Shown here: in pieces, positions 49,145-61,896 of the stretch | Position numbering within the stretch: the first letter of the stretch is position 1 | Layout: each line of letters starts with the position of its first letter | DNA from: Acorus gramineus | Taxonomy: Eukaryota; Streptophyta; Magnoliopsida; Acorales; Acoraceae | Length of the DNA: 64,000 bases | Direction of reading: 5' to 3' | Assembly (NCBI GenBank): GCA_030737835.1 | Contig: CM060849.1 | Location: 15,605,216 to 15,669,215, forward strand | Translations under genes and position numbers: made by a program | The notes under the pieces: model-generated | What the model saw: only the letters and a program-made list of their open reading frames with translations | The model's database searches: none | Told to the model about the DNA's origin: nothing

Positions 49145-49521
49145 TAGGGCTGCAACTTGGGTCTGGTTAAACCTGATTTTTACATGGATTGGGTTGACCA
49201 ATTCGGGTTCGGGTTTGGATTGACCAATTCAGGTTTACTTACAAATCGGGTTGGCCTCACTCACAACCCGACCCAACCCGAACTCGTAAATTAATAGTTA
49301 AAAAAAAAAAATCATGGCCGTTCATTCTGTAGCTTCTGATCTGGACAGTCTAAATTTTAGGTAAACCTAACTAATCTTACAGGTCGGGTCGGGTCGGATT
49401 GGTTTATTTAATTACAGGTTGGGTTCGAGTCAGTCCAATTCGGGTTGAAAAATGGATTGGGTCGAGTTAGAATTGAGAAGTTTGTGTCAACCAAATCTAC
49501 CCCGCCCGAGTTGCAGGCCTA
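49145..49521. mobile_element. hAT-like MITE with perfect 8-bp target duplication
   Basis: GGAAATGC lies at 49137-49144 and again at 49522-49529. The ends are TAGGGCTGCAACTTGGG and, inverted, TAGGCCTGCAACTCGGG. An 8-bp duplication and a TAGGG terminus are hAT hallmarks. The interior is rich in GGGTT(C/G)GGGT motifs in both directions, as in 5352-5887 and 55928-56880. Confidence 0.88.
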
Positions 49522-49734
49522 GGAAATGCAATAACCGAGGGGTGGGTTAAAGATTTTTTCTACTAGGTGAAAGAACAACTTTTTTTTGTGTATTTCTTTT
49601 GTCTTTGGAAAATCTTATATACGATCCCTGTACAGTCAGTCCGGAATGCAATTTGTATATATTTTGATCTTTTTAAAATATTATTTTACTGAAATTTATA
49701 TTATAAATTTTTATTGAATAAAAAAAATGATTAA

Positions 49735-50282
49735 GGATCATTGCACCTTTACATTTTTATGCACACCCAGCATAAATGGATTTCAACGTCGAAGGCGACG
49801 AGGTCGTCAACGTCAAAGGCGGCGAGGATGTCGGCGTCAAAGCAACCGCCCTGGTCGTCGAAGATGGAGGCGCGGCGGAAGGGGCAGCTGGCGACGGTGG
49901 AGAGGGGGTGGGTTCCGTGGCCGTCGAAGTCCAGGGGGAATTGGATAGAGAGGGGGCCGGCGACGGACTCATAGCCATTGCTGAAGAACCTCGCGCATGA
50001 ATGGATTTCAATAAAATATGGTGGGTATGCATGAGCTTCTACCTCGAAGAGATCGCCCTCATTAGCCACGGCCCGGAGATCGCCGCCAAGCTTCATGGCT
50101 CCACCCTGACTCCGCCCCCAGCCCCACCTTAGACTCCACTCCCTCCCACCCCTCCTCTTAGCATAACCTAACACAAATGGGTCTTTTACAGGACCCATTT
50201 ATTTGGAGGTGTATAAAGATTGCTATTTATTTGGTTGGGTGTATATAGAAAATGGGTGTGCTAAGAAAATAAAGGGGTGCAA
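49735..50282. mobile_element. Inverted-repeat-bounded island carrying gene fragments (Pack-type candidate)
   Basis: The left edge TTGCACCTTTACATTTTTAT followed by GCACACCCA resembles the inverse of the right edge (TTGCACCCCTTTATTTTCTT, GCACACCCA). The interior is strikingly GC-rich compared with the flanks and contains the subtilase-like fragment at 49809-49997. A 9-bp target duplication was not found. A smaller inverted pair (ATGCACACCCAGCATA near 49760 and the inverse ATGCATACCCACCATA near 50025) could mark a nested boundary. Confidence 0.55.
49809..49997 (-). pseudogene. Subtilisin-like protease fragment
   Basis: The minus-strand frame reads ARFFSNGYESVAGPL, then DFDGHGTHPLSTVA, then GCFDADILAAFD. 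These match in order three conserved blocks of plant subtilases. DGHGTH carries the catalytic His, and CFDADILAAFD lies further on in the same peptidase S8 domain. The stretch that normally separates the last two blocks is missing here, and the Asp and Ser active-site regions are absent. It is therefore a captured and rearranged piece, not a working protease. Confidence 0.75.
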
Positions 50283-52000
50283 TCAGAGACACCCTTGATT
50301 CAAATGTTGGATTAATGGGAGCTGCAATGAGACATTACATTGTAACTCTTTTACAGTTATAAAATGTCCAACTTTGCTAATAAATAAATAAATTATTATT
50401 ATTATTAAATGAAAATTTTACAACAAAATATGAAATAATTTGAAAAGCTATACATAATTATCAACTCTTAGATCTTAATATTTTTTAAGTTTTTATTTAT
50501 ATTCATAGCATGATTTTATTATATAAAATATGAAATTGTGATTAGATTTAATATTCTAACAAGTAATTAATTATATGTAATTTGTATAATAAAGAACATA
50601 CCGGTTTAAATCTTAATCCATAGTCGGTTTTACAAATCATCGATTCAACTGGTGCGTTGACTGATTTTACTAATTTTTATACCATCGAGTTTTGAGGATA
50701 AAACAAATCGAATTCAAAGTCAGTGAAGATTTAATCGGTTCAACCAGCTAGGTTGGGTCAGGGTTAAAACACATACTCTAACAAATTGTATGGATATTAA
50801 TAAAAATTGTAATTTTTTTTCTAATAAGGTAATGATATATATATCATTTAACGAAATATATATCTTATTAGGCAATAATCAAGATATACGAGAATGCATG
50901 TGGAACTCTTTATATCATTTTCCGGCGGGGCAAAAGTACTCTTAATTTTTATAACAATAAATGGTGGAAAATGTATGTACAATCCTTTTTTACCGTTAAA
51001 TAATTCATTAATTTCTTTTTCTGGTTTATTTATACTAGTTTTAGTGTACTCGCATTCACGCGAGTTAATAAAATGCATTTTCTAATATGATAAGTGAAGT
51101 CTGTTTAATTTTTAGACTTTAAAATATATGATGATATCAAAGTGTGAAGGGCATAAGCAAATGATGTTATTTTTTATACAAATGACTAAATTGTGGAGAA
51201 CGTCTTAATTCATAAGCTAAATTAAGAAAATGTATACACACATATTATTTTGGACTCATAGGTAAGGAAAATAGAATTTTTATCAAATAACATTATAAGT
51301 GATTTTGTAAAATTCATTTCTCCAAGTATAACATAAATAAAGAAAAATGGAATGCAGTTCAAAGACTTTACTAAATAAGGTGTAACAAAAAATTTAAAAT
51401 AAATCAATATTCTAATATCCAAAATTATTAAGGTCCCTGACACCTGTTATCAAAGAATTAGACTCCAGTACATATAATATTGTATATATTTTTAAAATGT
51501 GATGGGGTCAATTGATTCCACCACATTACATGTGACGTTGCCCCTGGTCCTACCTGGCCACTTGGATATAGCCAGACTATCAATTTTGGTTTTTTTGCTT
51601 ATCATCTTTGTATGTTTTGAATATTTTCTTTCTTTTAGCAATAAAATTAAAGCTAAATGTCTATCATATTTTCAACCAAAAAAAATGTTAAACAAAAAGA
51701 TTTTGATGAAAATAACAATACCTTCGTAACACAGTATTTGATAATATATATATATATACACCAGTATTTTGAAGATGACGTCCAAAAAACCATGTATATG
51801 CAAATAAGGAATGCTTGTGTGTCACGTGTCTATGGTTAAATTTTTTTAAATAATAACATTTCATTTTTCGTCTGTACAATATTAGAAGAATTATCTATAC
51901 TTATTATACTTTATTTTGTCACGATGGCGACAAATTTCGCCCAACCGGGCATGTTCGTAGTTTCTTCAATTGAACGAGGATACATTGTAATATGTATTTT
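50283..52000. other. Intergenic with a single repeat unit
   Basis: 50390-50780 is a diverged single copy of the unit of the 47734-48980 array plus its flank (TCGGTTCAACCAGCTAGGTT-type end). The rest is AT-rich with no gene. Confidence 0.5.
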
Positions 52001-55000
52001 TCAGATAGACCCCCAAGTTTTATAAGTTTCACATAACGACCCCTTTATGTGTTATAAACAAGTCCCTAATATTTATAACCAGGTACCTGAATAAAACGGC
52101 TAATTTTGTCTTTTCCTTTGCTTTCTGTAGATCCATCCCCAGGTTCTACTAGTTTCACAACTAGACTCTATCTGTGTTATAAACAGGTCCCTGATCCAAA
52201 TTTCAAGATTTATAAACAGGTCCCTAATTATAAGACACGACTTCCAGACTTCAAATTTCATGAAACTTTATTCAATGATTTTTCAGATCAATAAAATACC
52301 CATAAAATTATAAAATATAAATATTTTAATCATATTAATAAATAAAATAATTACAAATGGAACCGGACTCATTTGAGCCCATAAAATATTGATGGATATC
52401 ATGCTTTTGAATTTAAAATTTGTTCTGTTTCTTTTTTTTTTTTTAATTTTAAAAAAAATTAATAAGATATATATCTCACATACGGAGGTATTTACATCGC
52501 TAGATGACTATTAAATGACTAAAGAGGTATATAAGGGTGTATTTTGAGTTGTAAAAAGAACTGTTATATGAAAAAATAAGTATATGCTAAAATACAATAA
52601 TGTATTTTTTATTTCAAAAATATAAAAATATACATAATAGAATCTCAGTTATGAAACATTGTTTTTGTTTTAAAAGAATTGTTTATAATAATATGGACTC
52701 TTGTTTATCTTCTAATTATAACATAAAGTAGCTTATATAATTCAATTCATACAGAGTATAGATTATGCACGGGTGCACGTACATCCAACTATTTTCTCTA
52801 ACATAGAACTAAAGCATTTTAAAAAAATTCAAATAAATAGAGGGCAAATTAATTCCAAATAAATTTTTTTAATATCTTACTTTTTAGGTCCAATCTTTTC
52901 TTGTGTATGCTTTTCCATTACTTACACTGTGAATTATTTCTTCTTTGAGTGGCTGTCACCCCTATGACGTCGATTCCGTAGTCCTGTTCATCTCACTCTT
53001 TCTTGAGTCACGGATCGTGGGGTAAGAGGTCTTTGTACATTGTAATTCACTCAATGTTAATTATTTTTTTTGTACACTATTATCCACCCCTTTTACATTG
53101 TTATGTTAATATGTATATTTTTATTTAGGTATTTTTAGTTTTAACTCTATGTAAACTTGTCTATATAGATCCATTCTTTTTTCATATTTATTTTTAAATC
53201 CTCAAATTCAATCGCTTATTTCGCTTTTAGTCCCTCGACCAAACCCTATCCATACACCATTAGTTTGGGAAATTTGATTTTTATTTTTAAGTCCCTGTAA
53301 ACTATGTTATTTTTTAATACCAGTCTCTCTCTTATTTATATTTCATTTTAAGTCCAAAACAAGTGTGAGATTACAAACAAGATGTAAATGGAATTGCGTC
53401 CAATATTTTTTCCTTATAGTTTCTATATATATATATATATAAACAAACATTAAGCTGTTCTCCCTTTTGTTAATCCTTCTTGTCATGCAATATTTTCCTT
53501 ATAGTTTCGGTATATATATATATATATATAAACCAACATTGAGTTCTCGCTTTTGTTAATCCTTCTGGTCATGCACAGGCGCACTCTCTCTCTCTCTCTT
53601 GTGTTGCATCAGTGTGACTGTGTGACATAGTCTCATGAATTAAAAAAAAATCTTGATTTCCAATCATAATAATTAACCTCATAACCGCTATTATATTGCT
53701 TCAAAAGAAAGGAAATCACTTTCCGGGCAGTTGCTTTGTTGATTAAAACACAAGGAGAACGCACAAGTCAGAGAGGTTGTCAACAATACACAAGTGACCC
53801 CATTTGTCACTCTCATTTCATGATTTTGTCTTATGGTAGTTGCAGATCATCATCCCAGCTACAGTTCAAAGAAAACATTTACACATCTCTTTCAGAGGTC
53901 CTGTGTTATTTTTTCCAGCACACCATGAAAGACTGAGTACTGTCAAGTTCTTCATTATTTAAGTCTTAACACATCAAATTAGACTTTTCCAGGCCTACCA
54001 AAAGATGGATATTTTATTTCATCCATCCCAATCAAAGCCCTCCGGTGTCCAATCAAATTATTCAAAGGTTTTTAGATTAACTAATTCGATGTTAATCCAT
54101 ATTTCATGGTGTGTGGTCAAATTGCAAAACTGTGTGCTTTTTTGCTAGTTTTGGAAAGGTGGGATTCACAGTGACTGCTGTACAAACTGATTTTGTTAGA
54201 GGACGGTTATGGTGGCCACAACTTGCGTTTTGGAATGTTTTGTTTCTGTCATCTTTGATACTGTCAGTGTGTCACAGTTATCTTCACAAATTAGTTATTT
54301 ATATACAAAATACATGTTTGCTAAAACATATAAAAGACATATTATAGCTTGTACCTTAAAATAAACAGTTGTCACATGTTATTTAAGTTAAAAACAACTT
54401 TAAAAGATTAGAATATCAAAGCTAGATAAACGATGCTTATGAGATTTTAACTTATAGAGTGCTTTAAATAATGTTTATTTTGGATAGTTTTTTTTTAACT
54501 TTTTTTTTAATTCCTCTTCTTCTCCTCCTCTTCTCCATCTTCTCTTAAAGTGTATTAATAAAAAAATTTAAACAAAACAATAAAAAAAAAAATTGTTTAA
54601 CTTAAAATACATTTATTGTATTCCTTGTTTTTCCTTTATTGTTTTTTAACAAGTACAACCATGTCTAAAAAAAAAAAAAAAAAAAATAATCTATAATTTG
54701 TCGACTAATTGATGCAACAAATTGCACCAAAATACATCTGTGGTGTAATTCTGTGTGGAGAACGGGTTTGGATCCTCTACTTGTTTCCTCTTTTTGTTTT
54801 TGTGCTTTTGTTTTGTGCTTTGATCAATCATCATTAAATAAATTAATTAAATTTCATTCATTCATTCATGATATATTGATTTTTAATATTTTAATCGTTG
54901 ATGTGATGATGTGATGATGTGACAATCCCACGATATAAATCAAGTAAAAAAAAAACATGAAAAAAAGAGAATCCACACCAGGATGGGGACCACAACAGAA

Positions 55001-55510
55001 AAAAAAAAAAAATGAAAAATTGAATTTTTGCGATGTTGACTGTCGTGAGTGTGAATGAAAAGAAAAAATTTGTCTATTGTTTTTTTTTTTTTTTTAGTTT
55101 TTAGTTTTTTTAGTTTTAGTTTTATTATATTATTATATTATTTTATTATTTTATTATTTGGGTCTTTTCAGTTCATCCAGGCAGGGATGCACAGTCACCA
55201 AACACAGTCACCCCAATCTCTCATTATCATATCATGATCATCTCATTGCATCATTATTTTTTTTTTTTATGTGAACAGTCACCTTTTATTCTACTGTTTG
55301 TTTTCAATGGAGGAATATTAATGTGTTAGGCCGGCCTGCTTAACGAATCAGTTTGATGACCCCCAATCATGTAAACAGTGGTGGCTTTTGCATAACTTTT
55401 TTTTTTTTTATGTTCAAAGAAGTATTATGACGGCCTCATGATTTATCATGTTCTTTTACGATTGAAAAGTTAAATTCTAATCGCCGCCGTTGTATTCACA
55501 TTCATGATTG

Positions 55511-55542
<32 letters not shown>

Positions 55543-55927
55543 CATACAACATAAATTTTTAATATGTTTTTTTTTTTATTTTTTGTTTTTTTTTTTGTGA
55601 TTTATGATAATGCATCGAATGGAACATATTGATATTGAAAAATCAATAATAATACATTTAAAAAAAAAAAAAAAAAAAAAAATAAGATAATAATAATATA
55701 TTAGGTTAGGAAAAAAAACCTCATGCATTTTTTGCAATACAACTTTAGAAGAATCTGTTTCATATTTTACATGTGAAGAAGAACATAAACTATTTTACTT
55801 TATATTAGTATAATATGGTTTTTTTAAATATATTTTTTTTCACATCACACACACATCACCTGTTAAGATTGTGTTTTGATTGTCATACTATAACGTTACT
55901 ATAACGTTAAATAAATGTATTTGGATC
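52000..55927. other. Intergenic, repeats only
   Basis: A ~120-bp direct repeat at 52005-52230 shares the motifs TTTCACAA, TGTGTTATAAACA(A/G)GTCCCT and TATAACCAGGT or TATAAACAGGT. 53270-53360 is a family B fragment. Two copies of a TTTTCCTTATAGTTTC(T/G)(A/G)TATATA unit lie at about 53409 and 53493. Long T and A runs occupy 55510-55545 and 55655-55682. The open frames 53736-53936 and 54111-54347 are not recognisable as genes. Confidence 0.5.
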
Positions 55928-56880
55928 TAGGCCTGTCAACGGGTCGTGGATCGATCTGGATCTGACCCGATAAAAGGTGTAAAATACATGATTTGAAGGA
56001 TCCGAGACCCGATATGGATCCGACCTGAAGGACCCGATCATCTAAACGGGGTGGGTTCAGGTCTACCCCGACCCGATCCCATAGACCCGTTGGACCAAAT
56101 AGTCTTGGCTATGAATTGTAATAATAAGTAAAATAACCCTTCCTATCTACTATCCAACCCAAGCATATGACCCAAGCATATGAAATTTTTTAAGATATGA
56201 CCCAAGTATCTACTATCCAAGCCCGTCCAAGCCCACTATATGAATACATTTAACCCATCCAAGCCCACTGTACCATTTAACCAGCCAATCCCAAACCCCT
56301 AACAAACATTAAACATTACATACCCTTCTCTCTCGACGTCGCAGGAGAAACCCAAATGACAAACCCTCTCACCCTCTCTGTGCTTCACATTCTCTCTCAA
56401 GACCCCCTCTTTCTCTCATTCTCCATCTCTATTGACGAAATCAATCACCTAAAAATCAAAGTTAAAACCCTCTCACTCTCTCTGTTTCACGTGACTCCTT
56501 TCAAACGGCCATTTTTTATCCTCTCCCTTCCCTTCCAAAAACAAACATTCGTTTCTTCTCCTTCAACTCTCTCTCTCTCTCTATTTTTCTATCTGAATGC
56601 AATGAATCCATCAAAATTCGACTTTTCTGAAGAACCCATCGATCATTTCATGATGTGGGCGTCAACGAAGTTGCATCGGAGGAGGTTCACGCCTTCGACG
56701 CCGATGAAATCAGACGGAGTGCAGAGCCCAGGGGGGCCTCGGCCGACCCGGACCCGACCCGGGTCCGTCGGGTCCGGCTCCAGGCACTCAATTGCATGGG
56801 TCCGCGGGGTCTCACCAAGGACCGGGGTCAGGTCCCGGTACACCCTGACCCAGCCCGAACCCGACTGGTTGACAGGGTTA
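55928..56880. mobile_element. hAT-like element carrying exon-like sequence
   Basis: Ends are TAGGCCTGTCAACGGGTCG and, inverted, TAACCCTGTCAACCAGTCGG. The flanking 8-mers are TTTGGATC (55920-55927) and TTTAGATC (56881-56888), one mismatch apart. Subterminal GACCCGA motifs match the other hAT-like elements in the window. Between them, 56340-56730 is a CT-rich leader-like block followed by an ATG frame from 56611 (MNPSKFDFSEEPIDHFM...) that has no counterpart in the smaller relatives. Confidence 0.72.
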
Positions 56881-56889
56881 TTTAGATCC

Positions 56890-57560
56890 CTTAAAATTTA
56901 AAAACATGCAGTTCCATCCATTGCCATTATATTTTTTGTTATAATGGGATAAAAATAATTTAAATTATTATTTTACCTTCAAATATCTAAATATTCATAA
57001 AAAAATCAATTAATTAATTCTAGATATGTTTTATAAATATTAATTTATACAATAATTAACTCTTTAAATGTGTTAGAATTTATTTTTTATGAGAATTATT
57101 AAGTCACATAATAATTAATTAAAATATGAAAACAAGATAAAAAATTAATTAAAAAGATAAAATCGTATTTTTATCTCATTTTAAAAAAAAATTAACTGCA
57201 GATAGTGTGATTATATGTTTTAAAACTATAGAGAGTGTTTCTACATGTTTAAAAAATTTCAAGAGTCCGAACACATTTTATCTAATATTATAATATCATG
57301 AGCATAAACTATTTTAGAAACTTAAGAAATTTGTCTTGTCATGAAAACAGCTTTTATCTTTGCCCAATTTTGGTTTATTAATATCTTATATGTACACATT
57401 TTTTAAATATCAAAATTTTCCTTAAACTATAAATGTGTGGTACTGTGAAAAAGATGGGGGGGGGGGGGGGGCATAGGATATTCCCATCTCTCTTTTATTT
57501 TTGGCATCACCTTTCTATTCCAACCTCCTAACATTTAGCTATTATCAAACTCATCACCTT
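56890..57560. other. Intergenic
   Basis: AT-rich with a G16 run at 57456-57471. No gene seen. Confidence 0.6.
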
Positions 57561-57565
57561 ATTAA

Positions 57566-57797
57566 GGGTGCGTTTGGTTGCGCGATTGTGCTGTGATTGC
57601 GATTGCAGGAAGCTGCGTTTATAATCGTGCAACCAAACAGTTTTATTGTAGCAGCTTTCTGCACACAGATTTCAGACAAATAGTGTCCAAAAGCTGCGAT
57701 TTCAAAAAGCTGAGAAAATGAACTTCCTGTAGAATCAGTTTTACAATCGCAGATTCTTATAGAATCAGTTTTGCAATCGCACAAACCAAATGCACCC
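57566..57797. mobile_element. Tourist-like MITE with TAA target duplication
   Basis: The ends GGGTGCGTTTGGTTGCGCGA and the inverse GGGTGCATTTGGTTTGTGCG are flanked by TAA at 57563-57565 and 57798-57800. A 3-bp TWA duplication is the mark of PIF/Harbinger elements. A second copy lies at about 61669-61893. Confidence 0.7.
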
Positions 57798-57859
57798 TAA
57801 AACCACTTCACTAAAAACACCAAATCCACCACCTCCCTCATTCTCTCTCCTCTCCTTGG

Positions 57860-58140
57860 TTTTTTTCTCTCTTTTATTCACTCGTTTTCTTTTGTCGTTG
57901 CCGTTGAAGCACAATCGCCACATAATTGCCACCGCACCCTACCGCCGTCGCTTCCTTGCTGTTGTGCCATCGCACGATCATCACCGCACCATCGCTCGCC
58001 TACCGACATCACTCCTTTGCTGCCGCGCCGTCCACGATCGCCACCATCCTCCTCCTGCAACAGCCCTTGCACACCTCCCCTCCCTCTCACCCATCCCCGT
58101 CACCCCTCCCGGTTCCTCCTCGTCAATTGTGTTTCTCCAA
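57860..58140. other. GC-rich island of unknown origin
   Basis: A CCACCGC/CCATCGC-rich block with open frames on both strands (57790-58284 plus; 57878-58223 minus). It is compositionally similar to the GC-rich core at 32266-32480. No protein family is recognised, and the low-complexity His/Pro/Arg translations speak against a gene. Confidence 0.4.
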
Positions 58141-58602
58141 GGTTTTTTTTTTTTGTATTTGTGTATATCTTGGTTGAATGAATGTTGCCATTTTGAATGT
58201 GTGTTTTTAGATGATTCATGCACTATCCATTATCTTTACAATTCTCTTTATGAAATAAATGATAAACACATAATGGTATTATGATTTGATTGTGTTTGAT
58301 AAAACCTCTTAATGTTTTAGGAGTATGTAAATTAATGTGAATGTGAAAGCTCAATGTGTTTGTAAATGTTTTATTGGATAAGTAACTTTTGTTTAATTTA
58401 TGACTTTTTTTTCCTTATGTTTCATATGGAACTTAATTCATGCAAGAATCGACATACAAACTGTCTAACAATATACTTATACTCAACACATTATGTGTCT
58501 ACCCTTTTAGAAAAATATTAAAGCTTCATACATTTATGTATTCGACAATAACTGTCTCTAATGACTAAAACCATTGACACTGATGTAGTCAATACACAAT
58601 TA

Positions 58603-58985
58603 TAACTCATTCCAGATCTTACATGTTTTTTTTCTGTTCCCATCGACAGAAACATTGTCTAGGAAATATAATATTAATTATGTAGACACCCCATATGTCT
58701 AACTCATTTCAGGACCTAAGAATTTTTTTTTCTTATGTTTCCATTGACAAAGCCATTGTCGAAGTGATATAATTATGTAGACACACACGTGCCTAACTCA
58801 TCCAAGAACCTATGGGTTTTTTTCTTGTGTCCATCCACAGATACGTTGTTTAGTAAATATAATTATATAGACACCTCATATATCTAACTAATTCCATAAA
58901 AAAATAAAATTTGAAAGGGACAGGGACATCGACAAGAACATTCTTTAAAAAATATAATTATGTAGATACTCAATATGTTTAACTC
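58603..58985 (+). repeat. Tandem array, four units of 90-98 bp
   Basis: Units start with AACTCAT or AACTAAT at 58603, 58701, 58795 and 58885. Each continues with a T-run, a CCAT(C/T)GACA-like block, CATTGT(C/T) and TATAATTATGTAGACAC. A more diverged unit probably precedes them from about 58490. Confidence 0.8.
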
Positions 58986-58989
58986 ATGC

Positions 58990-61665
58990 TAATTACTTGG
59001 GGTGGTGGGATTGACCAGGCCAATTATTTGAGTGGTGAGAAGAGGGGTAGTGCTCTTACCCCCGGTTGGATGGGGGGTTAAGGATGGTATAAGGTGGGAT
59101 AAGAATGGTTAGTGGAAATGACTGTTTGTTTACAGAGTATAACTTGGTATTACTATTCCAGTATAAATGAGTATAAGAGAGTATAACAATTCTAAGTAAC
59201 CCCTGGGATAAACATATACCCAATTTATCTATTCTCATGGAAGATGGGACCCACCATCACATATAAAAAAAACACATTTTATCACACTAAATCATTTATC
59301 ATCTCCTCTTATAAACCAATAGGGTCTACATGTTAAATCAATTTTTTACACCTTATTCACAAACTCACTTTGTATGATCCACCGTGAGTTTGAGGAGGGC
59401 TGTTAGATTATATGTGTTATCTTATGTGTAGTGTATTACACGTGTAACTCCTAGACATTTGTATATATAAAGGGATTAACCCCTAAGTGGAATACAAGGA
59501 TTCCCATTATTTTATTCTCTCATTATAACATTCACATTTTATTATTCATCAACCAAACAACTCAATCTTTATTATTACGTTTTTAAATGAGAATTAAAAA
59601 AAAACACAACCAAACAGAAAATCACTTATTCTATTGATAAAATTATTTGTTCCTGGAATAGGTATAAATCCCAGAATAGCTTATTCCTCGATGGGGGGAG
59701 GGGGAGTTTGAAAGCGCTTTTGCTAGATTTTTGTTCAAAAAAATTTAGAGAGAGAGAGAGAGAGAGTCTAGTGTTAAAAAAGTAAACGGGCTTTTACTGA
59801 GGTGGGTTGGGTTCGAATCGGCTCCAGCCCAAGTCCAAACCAAGGTTGGAAGTGTCCAACTTGACCAATCCAAATTTGATCTTCAACCCAATGAACACAA
59901 ACCACGACATGAACTCACAACCCGAAGAACCCGAATTTCGATTATGGGTTTGGGTTGTGTAATGGTTTGATCGGTTTAGCCTATCTAGTCAAACATTTTT
60001 TATAACAATCAAAACAATATTAAACATACATGATATAAAGATTGGTTCATAATACAAAATTTAAACTAGTCCTATCCCTCTAAATTTAATCAATTTTTTT
60101 TTTATTAATGACGGGGTTCAGGTTTGGCTGGTTTGCTTGCAACAGCCTAGATCTATCAAACCGAACTCAAACCTAGATTTTGGATTGAATTCAACCTGGG
60201 TGGCATCCCTAAAAGGAAAGAAACAGTAAGATTCTATTTGAAAACGGGTTGAGAATCCGTTTTTTTTTTTTAAAACTGGGTTTAAAACTGAATTTGCAAG
60301 AAGCTGTCTCTCCACATATTTTAAAAAACTTAGCTTTTGGGTTTTTTTTTTTTTTTACAGAAATGTGTCTGCAGTTTTTAATTCAGCTGTAACTTTTTTT
60401 TCTGTTTGAAAACACGAATTTGAAAAAGATAGCTTTCTACGAACCCAAAAACTTTCCAAATCCATTTTCAAAGAGGGTCTAGAAGTAAATGTAAAGTATT
60501 TTTTTATTTTTTTGATACAATAATCCTAATTGGCTTATAAAGTTTTAATATACTGCAACATAATTACTATTATAGCATTATAAAGACATGGATCATTGAC
60601 TTCAGAACTCACAGTAAGATATAAGCCGCGGACTCAATAGGAGTCGAACAAATTCCATCAAGGAACGTGTCCGTCCCTTGCATGTGTCGAGGTAAAATAT
60701 TTTTTTACCTCAGAATTAATTTTTACTATCTCTTCGATAGTGATATATCGCCTGGTATAATCACTACATATGATATTCAAATGTCATCTCCCAACAAAAA
60801 TTGTCAATCATAAATCTGTTATTATAATGTTTTAATTAGCTAATCCATCTAAGAATTTTTTTTCTTTCACCGACACACATAAAATATAATATCGTTACAA
60901 AAAGAAACATCAATCACTCTCATCTTCTTAGGAGGGGCATATTCTCACCCCTTTATTTTTGTTAAACATCACCCTTTATTTACAATTTTACCGTACACTG
61001 CAAAACCCCCCAAAATACATTAAACACCGTTTGATTCAAAAATAGATCCGAAATAAATAAAAATTAATCAAAATAACCTCAAAGTAAATAATTGGGTGGC
61101 TGGAATAAATAAGAATTTGTATACCAGAATTATCATGTATAAAATGGTATATAAATTTCAATCAACCTTTAAAATTAAATTATTCTAGGTTATTCAAATC
61201 AAAAGAATACGTGGACACACGATCAAATCAAATATCAAATCAACTGTCATCATTTTTTTAATTTTTTATCAATTTTTATCCACACCTTATTCACATTTTA
61301 TCCAAATAACAAAAATTCTATTATTACGTTTTCCAACGAGAATAATTCAAAACACAACCAAACCAAAAACCATTTTATCTTTATTCATACTAGAATAATC
61401 ATAAACCTCATACTAACTTAAATTCTCGAACCAAACGGGAGCTGAATACAACACACCCTAATGGGTTAATGCATTGGATGTGATGCATATTATGCAATCA
61501 CTTCTAATGTGTCCACCCACCATGCATAGAAATATCTCTTTGTTGCATACCACATACACCCCCAATAGAAGGCGAAGTCGAATCGTTTTGTGATCATGTG
61601 AAAAAGGTCATTCACTGAAAAACACAAACAAACAAAGAAACAAAAAGATTCCACAACAAATACAT
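58990..61665. other. Intergenic with MITE and hAT-like remnants
   Basis: 59050-59620 and 61080-61440 hold diverged AT-rich elements sharing GAATAAATAAGAATTTGTAT- and ACCAATAGGGTCTACATG-type motifs with 34755-35100. 59790-60210 has the ACCCGAACCC-type subterminal motifs and a right end inverse to TAGGGATGCCACCCAGGTTG, a probable broken hAT-like element. No gene seen. Confidence 0.45.
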
Positions 61666-61668
61666 TTA

Positions 61669-61893
61669 TGTTTGGTTACGTGATTGCGCAGCTTTTACGA
61701 TTGTAGAAAACTACTTCTACAATCATGCAACCAAACTATTTTACTGTATTAGCATCCTGTACACAGATTTCAGGCAAATAGTATCCAAGAGCTACGACTT
61801 CTAAAAACTGGGGAGGTGAGCTTCCTGTAGAATCAGTTTTAAAACCTAAATTCTTGCAGAATCAGTTTTGCAATCCCGCAATCAAATGCACCC
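61669..61893. mobile_element. Tourist-like MITE, second copy
   Basis: Shares TTTGGTTACGTGATTGCGC, ACACAGATTTCAGGCAAATA, CTTCCTGTAGAATCAGTTTT and the end AAATGCACCC with 57566-57797. TTA flanks both sides, but the left terminus has lost its GGGTGC. Confidence 0.6.
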
Positions 61894-61896
61894 TTA

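Noticed and set aside
53736-54347. Possible gene in the 53.7-54.3 kb region
   Set aside because: Composition is slightly less AT-rich, but no frame exceeds 80 residues, no splice-consistent exon chain was found, and no motif is recognised.
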